A stretch of 62,744 nucleotides of DNA from Acinetobacter bereziniae LMG 1003 = CIP 70.12 (GCF_000368925.1 NZ_KB849754.1:91132-153875); one strand, 5' to 3'. Positions 44,951 through 53,570 are shown, numbered from the stretch's first letter. Translations and numbers: made by a program. The notes: generated by a model not told the origin, from the letters alone.

Positions 44951-45219
44951 TGGGATTATTTACTTGCCATCACTGTAATAGTGATATTGATACTAACGAT
45001 AAAAAGTCTGGCCATCAGGTGAATGATGTAATTCAAGAAACCTTTTGTTCTGTTGACTGCAGTATTGAATATCTGGTGCATAACTCACAAAAGATTGCAG
45101 TAGATCAATACGGTAGTTTGCCATTAAGCAATGAAAACCTGAATGAATTCATTGAAGCATTTTCAAATGAGGGTGTTGAAGATGATGTCTTAGAACACAT
45201 CAAAGCTGAACTCTGTTAA
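44950..45219 (+). CDS. Small zinc-finger protein
   Basis: An 89-residue protein with CHHC (6-9) and CSVDC (33-37), a likely single zinc site of the treble-clef/MYM type, and an acidic helical C-terminus. It is translationally coupled to the duplicated small protein before it. Confidence 0.6.
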   Translation: MGLFTCHHCNSDIDTNDKKSGHQVNDVIQETFCSVDCSIEYLVHNSQKIAVDQYGSLPLSNENLNEFIEAFSNEGVEDDVLEHIKAELC

Positions 45220-45260
45220 GTAGTCGCGCAGCTGCTCTAAACAACACTGACAATGGCATT

Positions 45261-45293
45261 TAAAAAAAGGGCTTAAATCAATTAAGCCCTTTT
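45261..45293. terminator. Bidirectional terminator
   Basis: AAGGGCTTAA / TTAAGCCCTT hairpin between convergent genes, with an A run on the left and Ts on the right. Confidence 0.85.
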
Positions 45294-45298
45294 CATAT

Positions 45299-45625
45299 TT
45301 ATACGATAAGAAAACTTTCTAATGTTTTACCAGATTCAATCTCACGATTTAACCAGGATGGACGTTTACCACGACCGGCCCACACTTCTTTGTGGTTATT
45401 CGGGTTGCGATATTTAGGATCTGCTTTAACCACTGGCTTTTTATTTAATTTACGATTTTCGCCGTGCTCATTTAATTCAAGAATAGTTAAGCCTAATTCT
45501 TTTGCGATCTCAAACATTTTGAGATAACCATCATCAAGGTTCGTATTCTCTACTACAACAATTTGGTTTTGTGCCTTTTTAATTAGGCATTCTAACTGGT
45601 CTTTACTTAGGTTTTCAATTTCCAT
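45299..45625 (-). CDS. hns: H-NS-family protein
   Basis: A 108-residue protein. Helical N-terminal dimerisation part (1-35), linker, and a C-terminal DNA-binding loop YRNPNNHKEVWAGRGKRPSWL, the standard H-NS signature W-x-GRG-x-x-P-x-W. It should bind AT-rich DNA and moderate host or plasmid expression; H-NS-like stealth proteins are common on large plasmids. It is transcribed away from the first copy of the palindromic element, so that element could regulate it too. Confidence 0.88.
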   Translation of the reverse strand: MEIENLSKDQLECLIKKAQNQIVVVENTNLDDGYLKMFEIAKELGLTILELNEHGENRKLNKKPVVKADPKYRNPNNHKEVWAGRGKRPSWLNREIESGKTLESFLIV

Positions 45626-45681
45626 AACTAAACTCGAAAAGTTGGTTATATCAAATATACATCAGTGCGTTTTGTTTACAA

Positions 45682-45711
45682 CCGCATACGGTGAATTTAA
45701 TTGATTAAAAT
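45682..45711. promoter_or_regulatory. Palindromic upstream element, copy 1
   Basis: ACCGCATACGGT plus TTTAATTGATTAAA. It lies between the H-NS gene and the next gene, about 100 bases from the plus-strand start and 57 from the H-NS start. Confidence 0.7.
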
Positions 45712-45811
45712 ATTCAACTTATTCCATGGCTATTCTAATTTTTAAGCAAAAATTATTCCCACTTTAAATCCATTAAACTAAAAATACATTCAACCTGTTA
45801 GGTAAATTAAT

Positions 45812-46636
45812 ATGTACAAGTATCTCATGATGAATCTTGCGATTAACGAAACATCAGCACTACCAATTGGTATCCGTATTTGTGATTTTAATATCGGCTT
45901 ATATGTCTCTAAGAAAATTTCAGAAGTGCCAGCTTTGATGGCATTTGTTAATTACACCCTGTTTAAGTATTCAAGCTATGAGAGTGAAGAACTTGAAGAC
46001 ATTAAAACCTTATTAGAAGAACATGATTTTAAAACTCGCTATGACTCTTGGGAAATCAGCGGTGATTCTTTTTACGTTTTGGGTTTTAAAGAAATTACAA
46101 AAGACGAGTTTGAGTTATTGCAAAAACTTGACCTGTTGACCGTGGTAGACGAATACAACTACCACCATAAACTTTTGTCGAGTCATGGTGAGCATAAGTT
46201 TGACGAATATTTCAAAGACTTTAACGAGTCTAAAGAGCAAGAAATCTTAAAAAGGTTTAATGACATTGCGTTCAATTTAAAAACTGACGACTCATTAAAC
46301 ACAGTGTTCGCCCAAGACGTTATAGAATTACTGACTACCTACAAGTTTGGTACAGCTTTAGAACTAATCGACAGTAATCACAGCGATATTAGAAACCGTT
46401 TCTACTATAGCCACACGCTTGAGGGTGACTTTGCATCTGGAGCAATTCAGGTCATTATTTCAAATTATAAAGAAACTGGCGTTAAAGAGCCTTACACAGT
46501 GGTTGAACCTTTAAATATAGAAATCATGCTTGAAGAAGAACAATGCTTTGATGATGAATATGCAAATCTACTGACTGAATGCCAGTATGTATTAAACCTC
46601 ATTAAAACCGACTTATACACCAACACTTTTGAATAA
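45812..46636 (+). CDS. Hypothetical protein (module gene)
   Basis: An acidic soluble protein of 274 residues with no recognised family. The first gene of the plus-strand series that carries the palindromic upstream element. Nearby in-frame Met codons at positions 6 and 7 leave the exact start open. Confidence 0.6.
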   Translation: MYKYLMMNLAINETSALPIGIRICDFNIGLYVSKKISEVPALMAFVNYTLFKYSSYESEELEDIKTLLEEHDFKTRYDSWEISGDSFYVLGFKEITKDEFELLQKLDLLTVVDEYNYHHKLLSSHGEHKFDEYFKDFNESKEQEILKRFNDIAFNLKTDDSLNTVFAQDVIELLTTYKFGTALELIDSNHSDIRNRFYYSHTLEGDFASGAIQVIISNYKETGVKEPYTVVEPLNIEIMLEEEQCFDDEYANLLTECQYVLNLIKTDLYTNTFE

Positions 46637-46643
46637 ACCAAGC

Positions 46644-46667
46644 CTTTAAGAGAGAAATCTCTTAAAG
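46644..46667 (+). terminator. Perfect 10-bp hairpin after the gene
   Basis: CTTTAAGAGA and TCTCTTAAAG around a GAAA loop, 8 bases after the stop. It lacks a T run, so it may be an mRNA-end stabiliser rather than a strong terminator. Confidence 0.5.
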
Positions 46668-46680
46668 TTGCGCTTAAAAA

Positions 46681-46712
46681 CGTAAACGATGTTTTTTTAA
46701 TTGATTAAAAAA
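46681..46712. promoter_or_regulatory. Palindromic upstream element, copy 2
   Basis: CGTAAACGATG followed by TTTTTTTAATTGATTAAAAAA. It is about 105 bases upstream of the TATAAT box of the next gene. Confidence 0.75.
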
Positions 46713-46815
46713 GGTTTTTTATTTTTAGCGCTGCAATGGCGCTCGTCATTATTAATTCTTTCTTGATGCTTAAATAAGTATTTTTTTAAAAAACTTTATC
46801 CGTTCATATTCTTAA

Positions 46816-46856
46816 TATAATGAAACCTAATCAAGCAAATAGCTTAAAATTTGGAG
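46816..46856 (+). promoter_or_regulatory. Promoter/leader: TATAAT, hairpin, TTGGAG
   Basis: TATAAT at 46816-46821, hairpin AAGC-AAATA-GCTT at 46833-46845, TTGGAG at 46851-46856, ATG at 46864. The upstream run TTTTTTTAAAAAACTTT takes the place of a -35 box. Confidence 0.7.
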
Positions 46857-46863
46857 AAAGCTC

Positions 46864-47292
46864 ATGAATTTAAACCCTAATTTTTGCCCGATCGATTTTA
46901 ACGAAGTTCACGGCGGTACTGACAATTTACCTTTGTTTTTGGTTAAAGCGTCACGCCAGGATTCTAACGATGACGAGCATAGTGAGTATTTCTTCATTCG
47001 TGCACCTCATGAGAACCGTTTGGCTTTCTTCCTTGCCCACATGTTCAAATCACATGTAGATAATGCCCTTTTGACCTTGGAAAACTTGGCTGAAGAAAAT
47101 TATCAAAATATCCCTGAATTGGAAGAGTTGATGTCTTCATATGGTGTGATTGATGGCGTTGGCGAGGATACGCTTTTTGATTTCCGCGTTAAGGAACTCA
47201 CACTTGATAAAGCGCTGGAGCTGGTCGAATTCATTGAAATTAACCCACTCAATACTGATATTGTGGGTTCACTATTCTTGGAGGCACTTTAA
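46864..47292 (+). CDS. Hypothetical protein (module gene)
   Basis: A 142-residue acidic protein, no family recognised. It has the full leader (palindrome, TATAAT, hairpin, TTGGAG). Its stop overlaps the next start by one base (TAATG), so two genes share the leader. Confidence 0.65.
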   Translation: MNLNPNFCPIDFNEVHGGTDNLPLFLVKASRQDSNDDEHSEYFFIRAPHENRLAFFLAHMFKSHVDNALLTLENLAEENYQNIPELEELMSSYGVIDGVGEDTLFDFRVKELTLDKALELVEFIEINPLNTDIVGSLFLEAL

Positions 47293-48185
47293 TGAATAGT
47301 AGCTTTATCTTAATTAATGAAGCTATGGCGCCTATTCGTAAGAATATGGCGCTTTTGGAAACCCTGTTATCTATGATCAGTACTGCAGATCAAGACCACG
47401 GCGACCAAAGCCCAAGCTTCCACATTAATATCCATGCTGGTATTGAATTGCCTGATCATGAAATTGCATATACCACTTTAAAAGGTTTTGCAGAGCTGAC
47501 CGAAGATCATAATCTTTGTATCTATATGAATCCTGAGCTGTCAGAAAATGGCTTTATGTTGCTATCCACTCAAAACGTGGTACCTGATTGCTATGACAAT
47601 TCTATCTTTGTAGATCTGTCGAATCAGTTATGCAACTTCTTCAATCAAGAAGTACAGCAGTTAAACGATCAAGCGCAAACGGCGTTAAAGCTGTTGTTAC
47701 AGCATAAAATCAATGGAACAGCGATTCGCACGTTCAACCCTGAACAATTGCAGATCTTACAGAAAATCGCTGCATTAGATAGCTTCATGCTCGATGACCA
47801 GCGCGATTGGTTTTACTTTTCCGAAGTGACCATTGATAACGCCTATAAAGACATGAAAAAAGGTTTAGAACTGTTGGTTCTCAACGAAGATATTAAGGAT
47901 GCACTTAAACAGCTACTTGATGCAAACAACATGGAGTTTTGTGATTTACCAATACTCGTAGTTTTGTATCCCCTACTGGTTAAGTCTGAAGAAAATAACG
48001 AACTGGTACAGGCTTGCTTAAGTCATCTCATTGGCAACAACTTAATCAATGAGCCGTTTATTGCTGGTGTACAACTTGAAGCTGGTGCATTTAATAGCGA
48101 AATGAACACCTATACTTTATTGCCACACATGAAAGCAGTAAAAGAATTGCTGATAGATATTGAAGCAGATCTCACAAAAGTTTAA
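47292..48185 (+). CDS. Hypothetical protein
   Basis: A 297-residue, mostly helical acidic protein with no recognised motif, coupled to the gene before it. Together they form a two-gene unit. Confidence 0.6.
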   Translation: MNSSFILINEAMAPIRKNMALLETLLSMISTADQDHGDQSPSFHINIHAGIELPDHEIAYTTLKGFAELTEDHNLCIYMNPELSENGFMLLSTQNVVPDCYDNSIFVDLSNQLCNFFNQEVQQLNDQAQTALKLLLQHKINGTAIRTFNPEQLQILQKIAALDSFMLDDQRDWFYFSEVTIDNAYKDMKKGLELLVLNEDIKDALKQLLDANNMEFCDLPILVVLYPLLVKSEENNELVQACLSHLIGNNLINEPFIAGVQLEAGAFNSEMNTYTLLPHMKAVKELLIDIEADLTKV

Positions 48186-48196
48186 CCGTTTTACCT

Positions 48197-48221
48197 GAGC
48201 TCATTGCTCAAAACCTTGGAG
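48197..48221 (+). promoter_or_regulatory. Leader hairpin and ribosome site
   Basis: GAGC-TCATT-GCTC hairpin (48197-48209) followed by AAAACC and TTGGAG (48216-48221). No palindromic element or TATAAT precedes it, so this copy probably works inside an operon. Confidence 0.65.
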
Positions 48222-48226
48222 TTGTT

Positions 48227-48652
48227 ATGGATACTATTGTTCGCGTTAAATCAGTTGGTGTTTTAGGTCTATCATCTAAAATCACGACATTTGTAATCGA
48301 CATCGAGCTTGATGGCGGTAAATTAAAAATTGAAGATCAATTGCTTCATTTTAAGAATACTTTACGTACAAGCTATCGAGAATATGATGAAAGTTTAGCG
48401 ATCGTAAACAATAAGGCTATACTTTCCAATTTAGACAATGCAGTAAAACCAAACGAATTGCATGCTTTAGTTGATGATTATATCGACTCAGTTTGGGTAA
48501 CAGATGCCAATAAAAACACCACTCAACAGCGCCGTGCGTCACTTGGTTTGCACAATCCAACGATAAAAGACAAAGGTGTTTTGAAAGAAGCCCTTTTAAG
48601 TGAAGTGAAGTTAGCCTACAAAAACTATATCAATCAGAACGTAGAAGCCTGA
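48227..48652 (+). CDS. Hypothetical protein (module gene)
   Basis: A soluble protein of 141 residues, beta-rich at the N-terminus and helical after residue 60. No family recognised. It ends just before a strong terminator. Confidence 0.6.
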   Translation: MDTIVRVKSVGVLGLSSKITTFVIDIELDGGKLKIEDQLLHFKNTLRTSYREYDESLAIVNNKAILSNLDNAVKPNELHALVDDYIDSVWVTDANKNTTQQRRASLGLHNPTIKDKGVLKEALLSEVKLAYKNYINQNVEA

Positions 48653-48660
48653 TCAGATCG

Positions 48661-48695
48661 GAAGTATGTTGCGACAAGCATACTTCTTTTTTTTT
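48661..48695 (+). terminator. Rho-independent terminator
   Basis: GAAGTATG / CATACTTC hairpin followed by nine Ts. Confidence 0.9.
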
Positions 48696-48745
48696 GAACC
48701 TTAGCCTAGAATCATCCAATATCATCGCTTCATACCAAGAAAATC

Positions 48746-49240
48746 ATGCCATATCTCATATATTTAATGTTCCTTGCGTTTGCAAGCGCCGTAATTTTAG
48801 TGAAAAAGGCTTATGGTCTTAACATCCAATTATTTGCAATGGGGATTGTCGTCATCATTGGACAATTGGCAATTTTTTGTTTTATCAACGCAGCGATTAA
48901 CATCAACAATGAAAAACAACATCGCAATGCCGTCAAAACCTTGCACTATGGCGCTTCATTTTCATTAATTGTGGTCACTACACAGGTCTATTTATATAAG
49001 TATGTGTTGCACAAACAGGAATATTTGACCATGGCAATTTACTTTTTAGGAACGTGGTTTGCAATCACCCTTTTAGACTCAGTGTTTAAGTTGATCAAAG
49101 TTGGTATTTTTAATAGCAAGAAAGACAGTGCTGAAGTTGTGAACTCAACGCGTAAAGTGACGGTAATTACATTAGCGATCTGTATGTTTGGGTATTACTT
49201 ATTTAGCAAATATGCATTAAACATTAACGTACTAAACTAG
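48746..49240 (+). CDS. Membrane protein with about five spans
   Basis: A 164-residue protein with hydrophobic segments near 2-18, 27-52, 70-88, 95-115 and 138-155. No family recognised. It converges on, and overlaps by 9 bases with, another small membrane protein. Confidence 0.6.
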   Translation: MPYLIYLMFLAFASAVILVKKAYGLNIQLFAMGIVVIIGQLAIFCFINAAININNEKQHRNAVKTLHYGASFSLIVVTTQVYLYKYVLHKQEYLTMAIYFLGTWFAITLLDSVFKLIKVGIFNSKKDSAEVVNSTRKVTVITLAICMFGYYLFSKYALNINVLN

Positions 49241-49492
49241 ACATCTTGTAAGGAAAACCGCACCTAATACACAAGCGCAATAACCAGAAAAAAAGAACAT
49301 CCTTTTAATTATTGCGCTAATCTTTTCCGTCACAGCACTGTTATAAACAAAAAACACAATCATAAACATTAAACCGATCGTGCAGGCGAATAAGGTAAAA
49401 CCAATTAAATAAGTAAAAGCAAAGTCAAAGTTTAATACCACTGGAAAACCAATAGATACAGCCATTAAAGCTATTGTACTTGATGCATTCAT
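49232..49492 (-). CDS. Small membrane protein
   Basis: An 86-residue protein with about three hydrophobic segments (5-20, 28-50, 65-85) and no recognised family. Its 3' end overlaps the convergent membrane-protein gene. Confidence 0.55.
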   Translation of the reverse strand: MNASSTIALMAVSIGFPVVLNFDFAFTYLIGFTLFACTIGLMFMIVFFVYNSAVTEKISAIIKRMFFFSGYCACVLGAVFLTRCLV

Positions 49493-49805
49493 ATCTTAAA
49501 GCCCATCTAGCAACTGGCTTAATCGTAGCGATAAATAAGGTTTAAAACTGAAACTTTATGATTGAGATTGGTCAATGCACATTACCAAAATGTGCTTGGT
49601 ATATACCAGAAAGCAAAGAACCAGACGCAAAACGCCTGGCTCTTTAAAATTGAAAGGTGAATAAAAAAACACAAAACACTTGAACGCATTTCTTATTCAA
49701 GGTCAGTTTAATTAGATTTTTTGCCCTTGTCTATGTAATGTAAAAGTGGACAGCATTAAAACAATCTATATTTTTTGAAAAAAGTTTTAAAAATGTACAG
49801 TGAAA
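49493..49805. other. Intergenic region with GGTATATACC and an imperfect hairpin
   Basis: No gene. It contains the palindrome GGTATATACC at 49599-49608 and, directly after it, an imperfect hairpin of about 31 bases (49615-49645, AAAGAACCAG / CTGGCTCTTT). This could be a small RNA with its promoter, or a remnant of an upstream transcription unit. Confidence 0.4.
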
Positions 49806-49843
49806 TATAATGAATGTATGAGCTCAATGCTCACCATTTGGAG
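49806..49843 (+). promoter_or_regulatory. Promoter/leader: TATAAT, hairpin, TTGGAG
   Basis: TATAAT at 49806-49811, hairpin GAGC-TCAAT-GCTC at 49820-49832, TTGGAG at 49838-49843, ATG at 49851. GAAAAAAGTTTT lies about 20 bases before the TATAAT. Confidence 0.7.
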
Positions 49844-49850
49844 AAATTAT

Positions 49851-50387
49851 ATGAACTTTGAAATCTTATCTAAAACAAAAGTTGTCGGTCTACAAGAAGA
49901 TTCTCTCACCTCTTTTCAAAATTTTATGTTAGAAAATATTGCATGGGATAGCCAAGTCCGTGCTGATTATTACCAGTCAAATAAGAATACTGTACTGCTG
50001 GAGCTACCAGTACGTTTACGCCGTGACATTCAAATCGAAAACATCAACGGCGCTTTAGATGCACAAGTTAATTTTGAGCTGATCTACAAGCAAGACCAAG
50101 GCAAGTTGGTATCTTCATTGGTCGTTGATACGCAGTACTTGTTATGTATAGATGATCAGGATATTGATCTTTGGTCAATCGACAGCGAACTCAGTTTCTT
50201 ACAAGAAGCTGACCGCAATCACCTTAAGAAGCTTATGCGTCATTGCGATGATCGTTTCCATGCGTGGATGCGCGAGATTAAGTCTTACTTCAATCGTTTG
50301 ACAGTACAGCCGTTGCATCTTGATATGCAGATCAAAATACGCAAGATCGTAGGCTATACAGCGGTGCTACCTAAGACCTTTCCATAA
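49851..50387 (+). CDS. Hypothetical protein (module gene)
   Basis: A 178-residue soluble protein from the ATG at 49851; the frame is open upstream, but those codons would translate the conserved leader hairpin. No family recognised. Confidence 0.6.
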   Translation: MNFEILSKTKVVGLQEDSLTSFQNFMLENIAWDSQVRADYYQSNKNTVLLELPVRLRRDIQIENINGALDAQVNFELIYKQDQGKLVSSLVVDTQYLLCIDDQDIDLWSIDSELSFLQEADRNHLKKLMRHCDDRFHAWMREIKSYFNRLTVQPLHLDMQIKIRKIVGYTAVLPKTFP

Positions 50388-50405
50388 GGTTTTAGGTGTC
50401 AGTAT

Positions 50406-50445
50406 AAAAACAAATAGACCGCAATTAAGCGGTCTATTTGTTTTT
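50406..50445 (+). terminator. Bidirectional terminator
   Basis: Long hairpin CAAATAGACCGC / GCGGTCTATTTG with a 6-base loop, A run before and T run after, between convergent genes. Confidence 0.92.
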
Positions 50446-50491
50446 GCCTAAAACGGCGTTAACAGATCTATGTAATATTTAGCCCTTAAAA

Positions 50492-50947
50492 CTATTGGCA
50501 AGTATCTGAATAACGCTCAGCACTTCCAAAGAATGATTTACCCTGATTGTCCACGATGTCTACATACAGATCTGGTTTAACTGGAGCATTGGCGAATACA
50601 GAGCAATAAAACGGATGAATCTTTTCATTCACAAAGCGGTTTAAAGAGTCAGTTTCATCAGAAGAGTATTTATCTGCAGTTTTGCTAGACATCTGAACGT
50701 TCATATTAAAGTGTTTTGAATACTTCACTTTTTTAAGTACCGCACCAGTTTCAATCTGGTACGGTGTTTTAGTGTTAAGTAAACGCTCAACTTTACGTTT
50801 GTTTTCAGCAGTAGGAGAAAGCGCAACAGCAGATTTTAAGCTGTTTGTATTCAGGTTATTTAAAGAACTATTAGCTAAAACAGCGCACGACATAGACACT
50901 GAGATTATTGCAACTGCAAATAGTTTTAGTGTTTTGAATACGTTCAT
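50492..50947 (-). CDS. Secreted hypothetical protein
   Basis: Sec signal peptide 1-25 (cleavage after VLA) and a mature part of about 126 residues with two Cys that may form a disulfide. Tandem TATATACTT / TATACTTAA sequences upstream (50956-50982) probably hold its promoter. No family recognised. Confidence 0.6.
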   Translation of the reverse strand: MNVFKTLKLFAVAIISVSMSCAVLANSSLNNLNTNSLKSAVALSPTAENKRKVERLLNTKTPYQIETGAVLKKVKYSKHFNMNVQMSSKTADKYSSDETDSLNRFVNEKIHPFYCSVFANAPVKPDLYVDIVDNQGKSFFGSAERYSDTCQ

Positions 50948-51040
50948 GTTTAACGACTTTCCTGTATATACTTAAATTATATACTTAATATACGATATTT
51001 GATTTTTTTGGAATTTTAATCTTATTTGATTTTGTTAATC

Positions 51041-51050
51041 GGTATATACC
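51041..51050. promoter_or_regulatory. GGTATATACC palindrome
   Basis: A perfect 10-bp palindrome about 95 bases before the VbhA-like gene. It is identical to the copy at 49599-49608. Confidence 0.45.
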
Positions 51051-51144
51051 AATAAGATTGTTTATACGCAATTTAGCAAGAATCGCCCCCTTGTTTGGGG
51101 TTACAATTATTGTAATTTACAGATTGTTGATACAGGAAACCGAT

Positions 51145-51357
51145 ATGTCTGAAGAAGTAAAATACGAAGACCGTGTACGTGCTGCATACCGTTCTGCTCA
51201 AGGCAATGTAGCTCAAGAGTTCTCCCCTCACATTGTTAAAGCATGTGAAGCATCATCAAACGCACGTATGGAGCGCTTAGCAACTGGTCAAACAACATTT
51301 GACGAGGAAGAAGCTGCATTGATGAAGAAATGGAATGCACTTAAAAACAAAGCCTAA
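51145..51357 (+). CDS. Candidate Fic antitoxin (VbhA-like)
   Basis: A small charged protein of 70 residues from ATG 51145 (GGAAAC upstream); the frame is open back to 51058. The tail RMERLATGQTTFDEEEAALM resembles the VbhA family that inhibits Fic toxins, and it precedes a Fic gene by 70 bases. The usual inhibitory motif (S/T)xxxE(G/N) is not clearly present; SAQGN is the nearest match. A G/C hairpin at about 51089-51103 lies in its 5' region. Confidence 0.5.
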   Translation: MSEEVKYEDRVRAAYRSAQGNVAQEFSPHIVKACEASSNARMERLATGQTTFDEEEAALMKKWNALKNKA

Positions 51358-51426
51358 TCATCGCGAATACAACCTAATCTAGCTTACAGCGGATTACCAA
51401 ACCCAATCACTCATAAGTAGAACAAT

Positions 51427-52185
51427 ATGGACGATAAACTTGAGTTTTATTTAGATGCGAAAGACATCTTATCTCAACCTACCAGTTGCCAAGCGCAAGG
51501 CGACTATAAAAAGGCACTGGAAAAAGAAATCACGGAACATCGAATAGCGAAAATGGAAATTTCGCCGTTACGTGGCAATTACGATCTCGACCACCTCTCT
51601 AAAATCCATGAAAAAATCTTTGAGCATATTTACGATTGGGCTGGAGAAGTGCGTCTGGACGACATTTCTAAACGTGCGATCGACCCGAACGGTAATTATG
51701 AAATCGGTCATTTCCTAGATAAAAACCTGATCCCTGATGAACTGAATAATTTCTCACAGGCGGTTAAAGAAAAAGACCACCTGAAAGGTTTGGACAAAGA
51801 CCAGTTTGTGAAAGAGTTCACTCAGCTTTATGCCAAGTTAAATGAAGCTCACCCTTTTGAAGAGGGTAACGGTCGCGCTGCTAAACTGATGATGAACCAG
51901 CTGGCGAATGATGCTGGTTACACCATGGTATATAGCAAGGTCGCCGTATCAGATTGGAACTATGCGTTTAAACGTTCACTGACAGATCAAGAGCTTTATG
52001 TCGGTGAAAACTATGAAAACCTAGAACCGATGGAACAAGACCTCTCTTACCTTTTAAAAGTCATGGACAATATCATTGAACCATACGATCTAGTCCTGAA
52101 GCTTGAAAATACGGAAGAACAAGAGCAAGAACAGGAAAATGACCAGGATAAATCAAATGATGATGATTCACCGAGTTACGGATAA
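51427..52185 (+). CDS. fic: Fic-family toxin (AMPylase)
   Basis: A 252-residue Fic protein. The catalytic loop HPFEEGNGRAAK is complete (His142 to Arg150), predicting transfer of AMP from ATP to target proteins; VbhT-type Fic toxins AMPylate DNA gyrase and topoisomerase IV. The flap segment is DWAGEVRLDDISK (70-82). An acidic Glu/Gln/Asp tail of about 25 residues ends the protein. With the small gene before it, this is a probable toxin-antitoxin pair for plasmid maintenance. Confidence 0.88.
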   Translation: MDDKLEFYLDAKDILSQPTSCQAQGDYKKALEKEITEHRIAKMEISPLRGNYDLDHLSKIHEKIFEHIYDWAGEVRLDDISKRAIDPNGNYEIGHFLDKNLIPDELNNFSQAVKEKDHLKGLDKDQFVKEFTQLYAKLNEAHPFEEGNGRAAKLMMNQLANDAGYTMVYSKVAVSDWNYAFKRSLTDQELYVGENYENLEPMEQDLSYLLKVMDNIIEPYDLVLKLENTEEQEQEQENDQDKSNDDDSPSYG

Positions 52186-52197
52186 TTAGATTAATCT

Positions 52198-52225
52198 GTA
52201 TACGATAGCTTTTAATTGATTAAAA
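52198..52225. promoter_or_regulatory. Palindromic upstream element, copy 3
   Basis: GTATACGAT followed by TTTTAATTGATTAAAA, overlapping the start of the fic terminator. Confidence 0.75.
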
Positions 52226-52254
52226 GATTCTTGAAAAAAGAATCTTTTTTTTTT
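52222..52254 (+). terminator. Rho-independent terminator
   Basis: AAGATTCTT / AAGAATCTT hairpin with ten Ts, after fic and directly downstream of a palindromic element. Confidence 0.85.
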
Positions 52255-52284
52255 GAGAAAAATTTATAATGAAGTGACTCAGAT

Positions 52285-52324
52285 TAAAATAAAACCTTAG
52301 GAAAATATTGTCCGAAACTTGGAG
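52285..52324 (+). promoter_or_regulatory. Promoter/leader variant
   Basis: TAAAAT at 52285-52290, a weak GGA / TCC stem around AATATT (52300-52313), then AAACTTGGAG ending at 52324. Confidence 0.5.
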
Positions 52325-52331
52325 ATGAATA

Positions 52332-52895
52332 ATGAATAACGCAGCACATCAATTTGCAAATAAAGTGGTCGCTCAATACCAATTTACAAACGGAAGTGAT
52401 TCAAGTCTGAATCATTTAATTATCGGCAACAGCACCGCAGAAATTATCGACACCTTAATTTATATGCTTTTCTCAAGCCATGCTGAAACCTATGACGATG
52501 GCGTTGTTTGGTTTAAATCAGTGGACGCAATTAATGTTGAGAAGTCTTACATTACTTACAACAGTCGTGAAAACTGCATTTTTGCTTATTTTGTGTTTGA
52601 TAAAAATCCATTAATGCTGAAAACAACCACATTGCATATTGATAATGTTTGTTACTTTGGATGTGAAAGCGACACCACCAATAAAACCATCGAATTTTTA
52701 GAAAAATTCAAAGTTCGTGTATCCCTTGCTAAAGAGTGCCACAAGTTCAAATTCAATACTGAGCATCATGAAACCTTGATGCATGAAACCATCAAAACCT
52801 TAAAAACTATCTATGAAGAACATAACGACATGGATGCCGAAAAGTTATCTCAACACCATGACACAACTCATTTAGTTAACACATTTCTTGCTTAA
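52332..52895 (+). CDS. Hypothetical protein (module gene)
   Basis: A soluble protein of 187 residues, His-rich towards the C-terminus, with no recognised family. It is preceded by palindromic element copy 3 and a TTGGAG ribosome site. Confidence 0.6.
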   Translation: MNNAAHQFANKVVAQYQFTNGSDSSLNHLIIGNSTAEIIDTLIYMLFSSHAETYDDGVVWFKSVDAINVEKSYITYNSRENCIFAYFVFDKNPLMLKTTTLHIDNVCYFGCESDTTNKTIEFLEKFKVRVSLAKECHKFKFNTEHHETLMHETIKTLKTIYEEHNDMDAEKLSQHHDTTHLVNTFLA

Positions 52896-52938
52896 CCGTA
52901 CACCATACAATAAACAAAACCCGAAAAAGGATATAACA

Positions 52939-53469
52939 ATGCTATTAGGCGCTTTAAAACAATCTCTAAGCTCAGTCATCGACATGAACCGCTACACCGC
53001 CCTTTGCTCACATGTGGAGGGTGAAAACTTGCCGTTATGCGCTCAATTTCGTGTACTTAAATATATCTTTGGTGTGCATGGTCTAAGCGCACTTAAAAAT
53101 TACAAAGAAGTTGAACACATTGACGAAGCCTTTTTGAAAAAACACTTCCTACGCATGATGAACTATGACTTTGAAGCAGTCATATACCTTGCTATGGTCG
53201 GCATGCGCGAACTTATCTTAGAAGCTGATGCTTTTGACCATGACGGCGAACAAAACACCCAAAATGAGCTTAAACAAGCATTCCAATACGTTTCAGAAAA
53301 TGACGTTCGTAATTTTGCTTATGTCACTCACATGGGCTATTCAGAAAAGTATTTCAACTGGAATATCATTCGCCACCAGTCTAAAGATGAAGCGGATAAT
53401 CCCCTCACCTTTTGGTTATTTAAGAATGCAATGTATTCACTATTTTTCAACTTAGCCAATCGGGAATAA
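52939..53469 (+). CDS. Hypothetical protein
   Basis: About 176 residues from ATG 52939 (AAAGGA 8 bases upstream); the open frame begins at 52888, inside the gene before. Helical, with no recognised motif. It probably shares a message with the preceding gene. Confidence 0.6.
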   Translation: MLLGALKQSLSSVIDMNRYTALCSHVEGENLPLCAQFRVLKYIFGVHGLSALKNYKEVEHIDEAFLKKHFLRMMNYDFEAVIYLAMVGMRELILEADAFDHDGEQNTQNELKQAFQYVSENDVRNFAYVTHMGYSEKYFNWNIIRHQSKDEADNPLTFWLFKNAMYSLFFNLANRE

Positions 53470-53484
53470 TGCCCCAACTCATTA

Positions 53485-53521
53485 AGAGTATTTAAGTCCG
53501 AACTTAAGTACTCTTTTTTTT
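53485..53521 (+). terminator. Rho-independent terminator
   Basis: GAGTA-TTAAGT / ACTTAA-TACTC hairpin followed by eight Ts. Confidence 0.88.
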
Positions 53522-53570
53522 GCATTAGAAAAATAGACCGGTATATACGCTGTCTAAGCATGGCTTAAAA

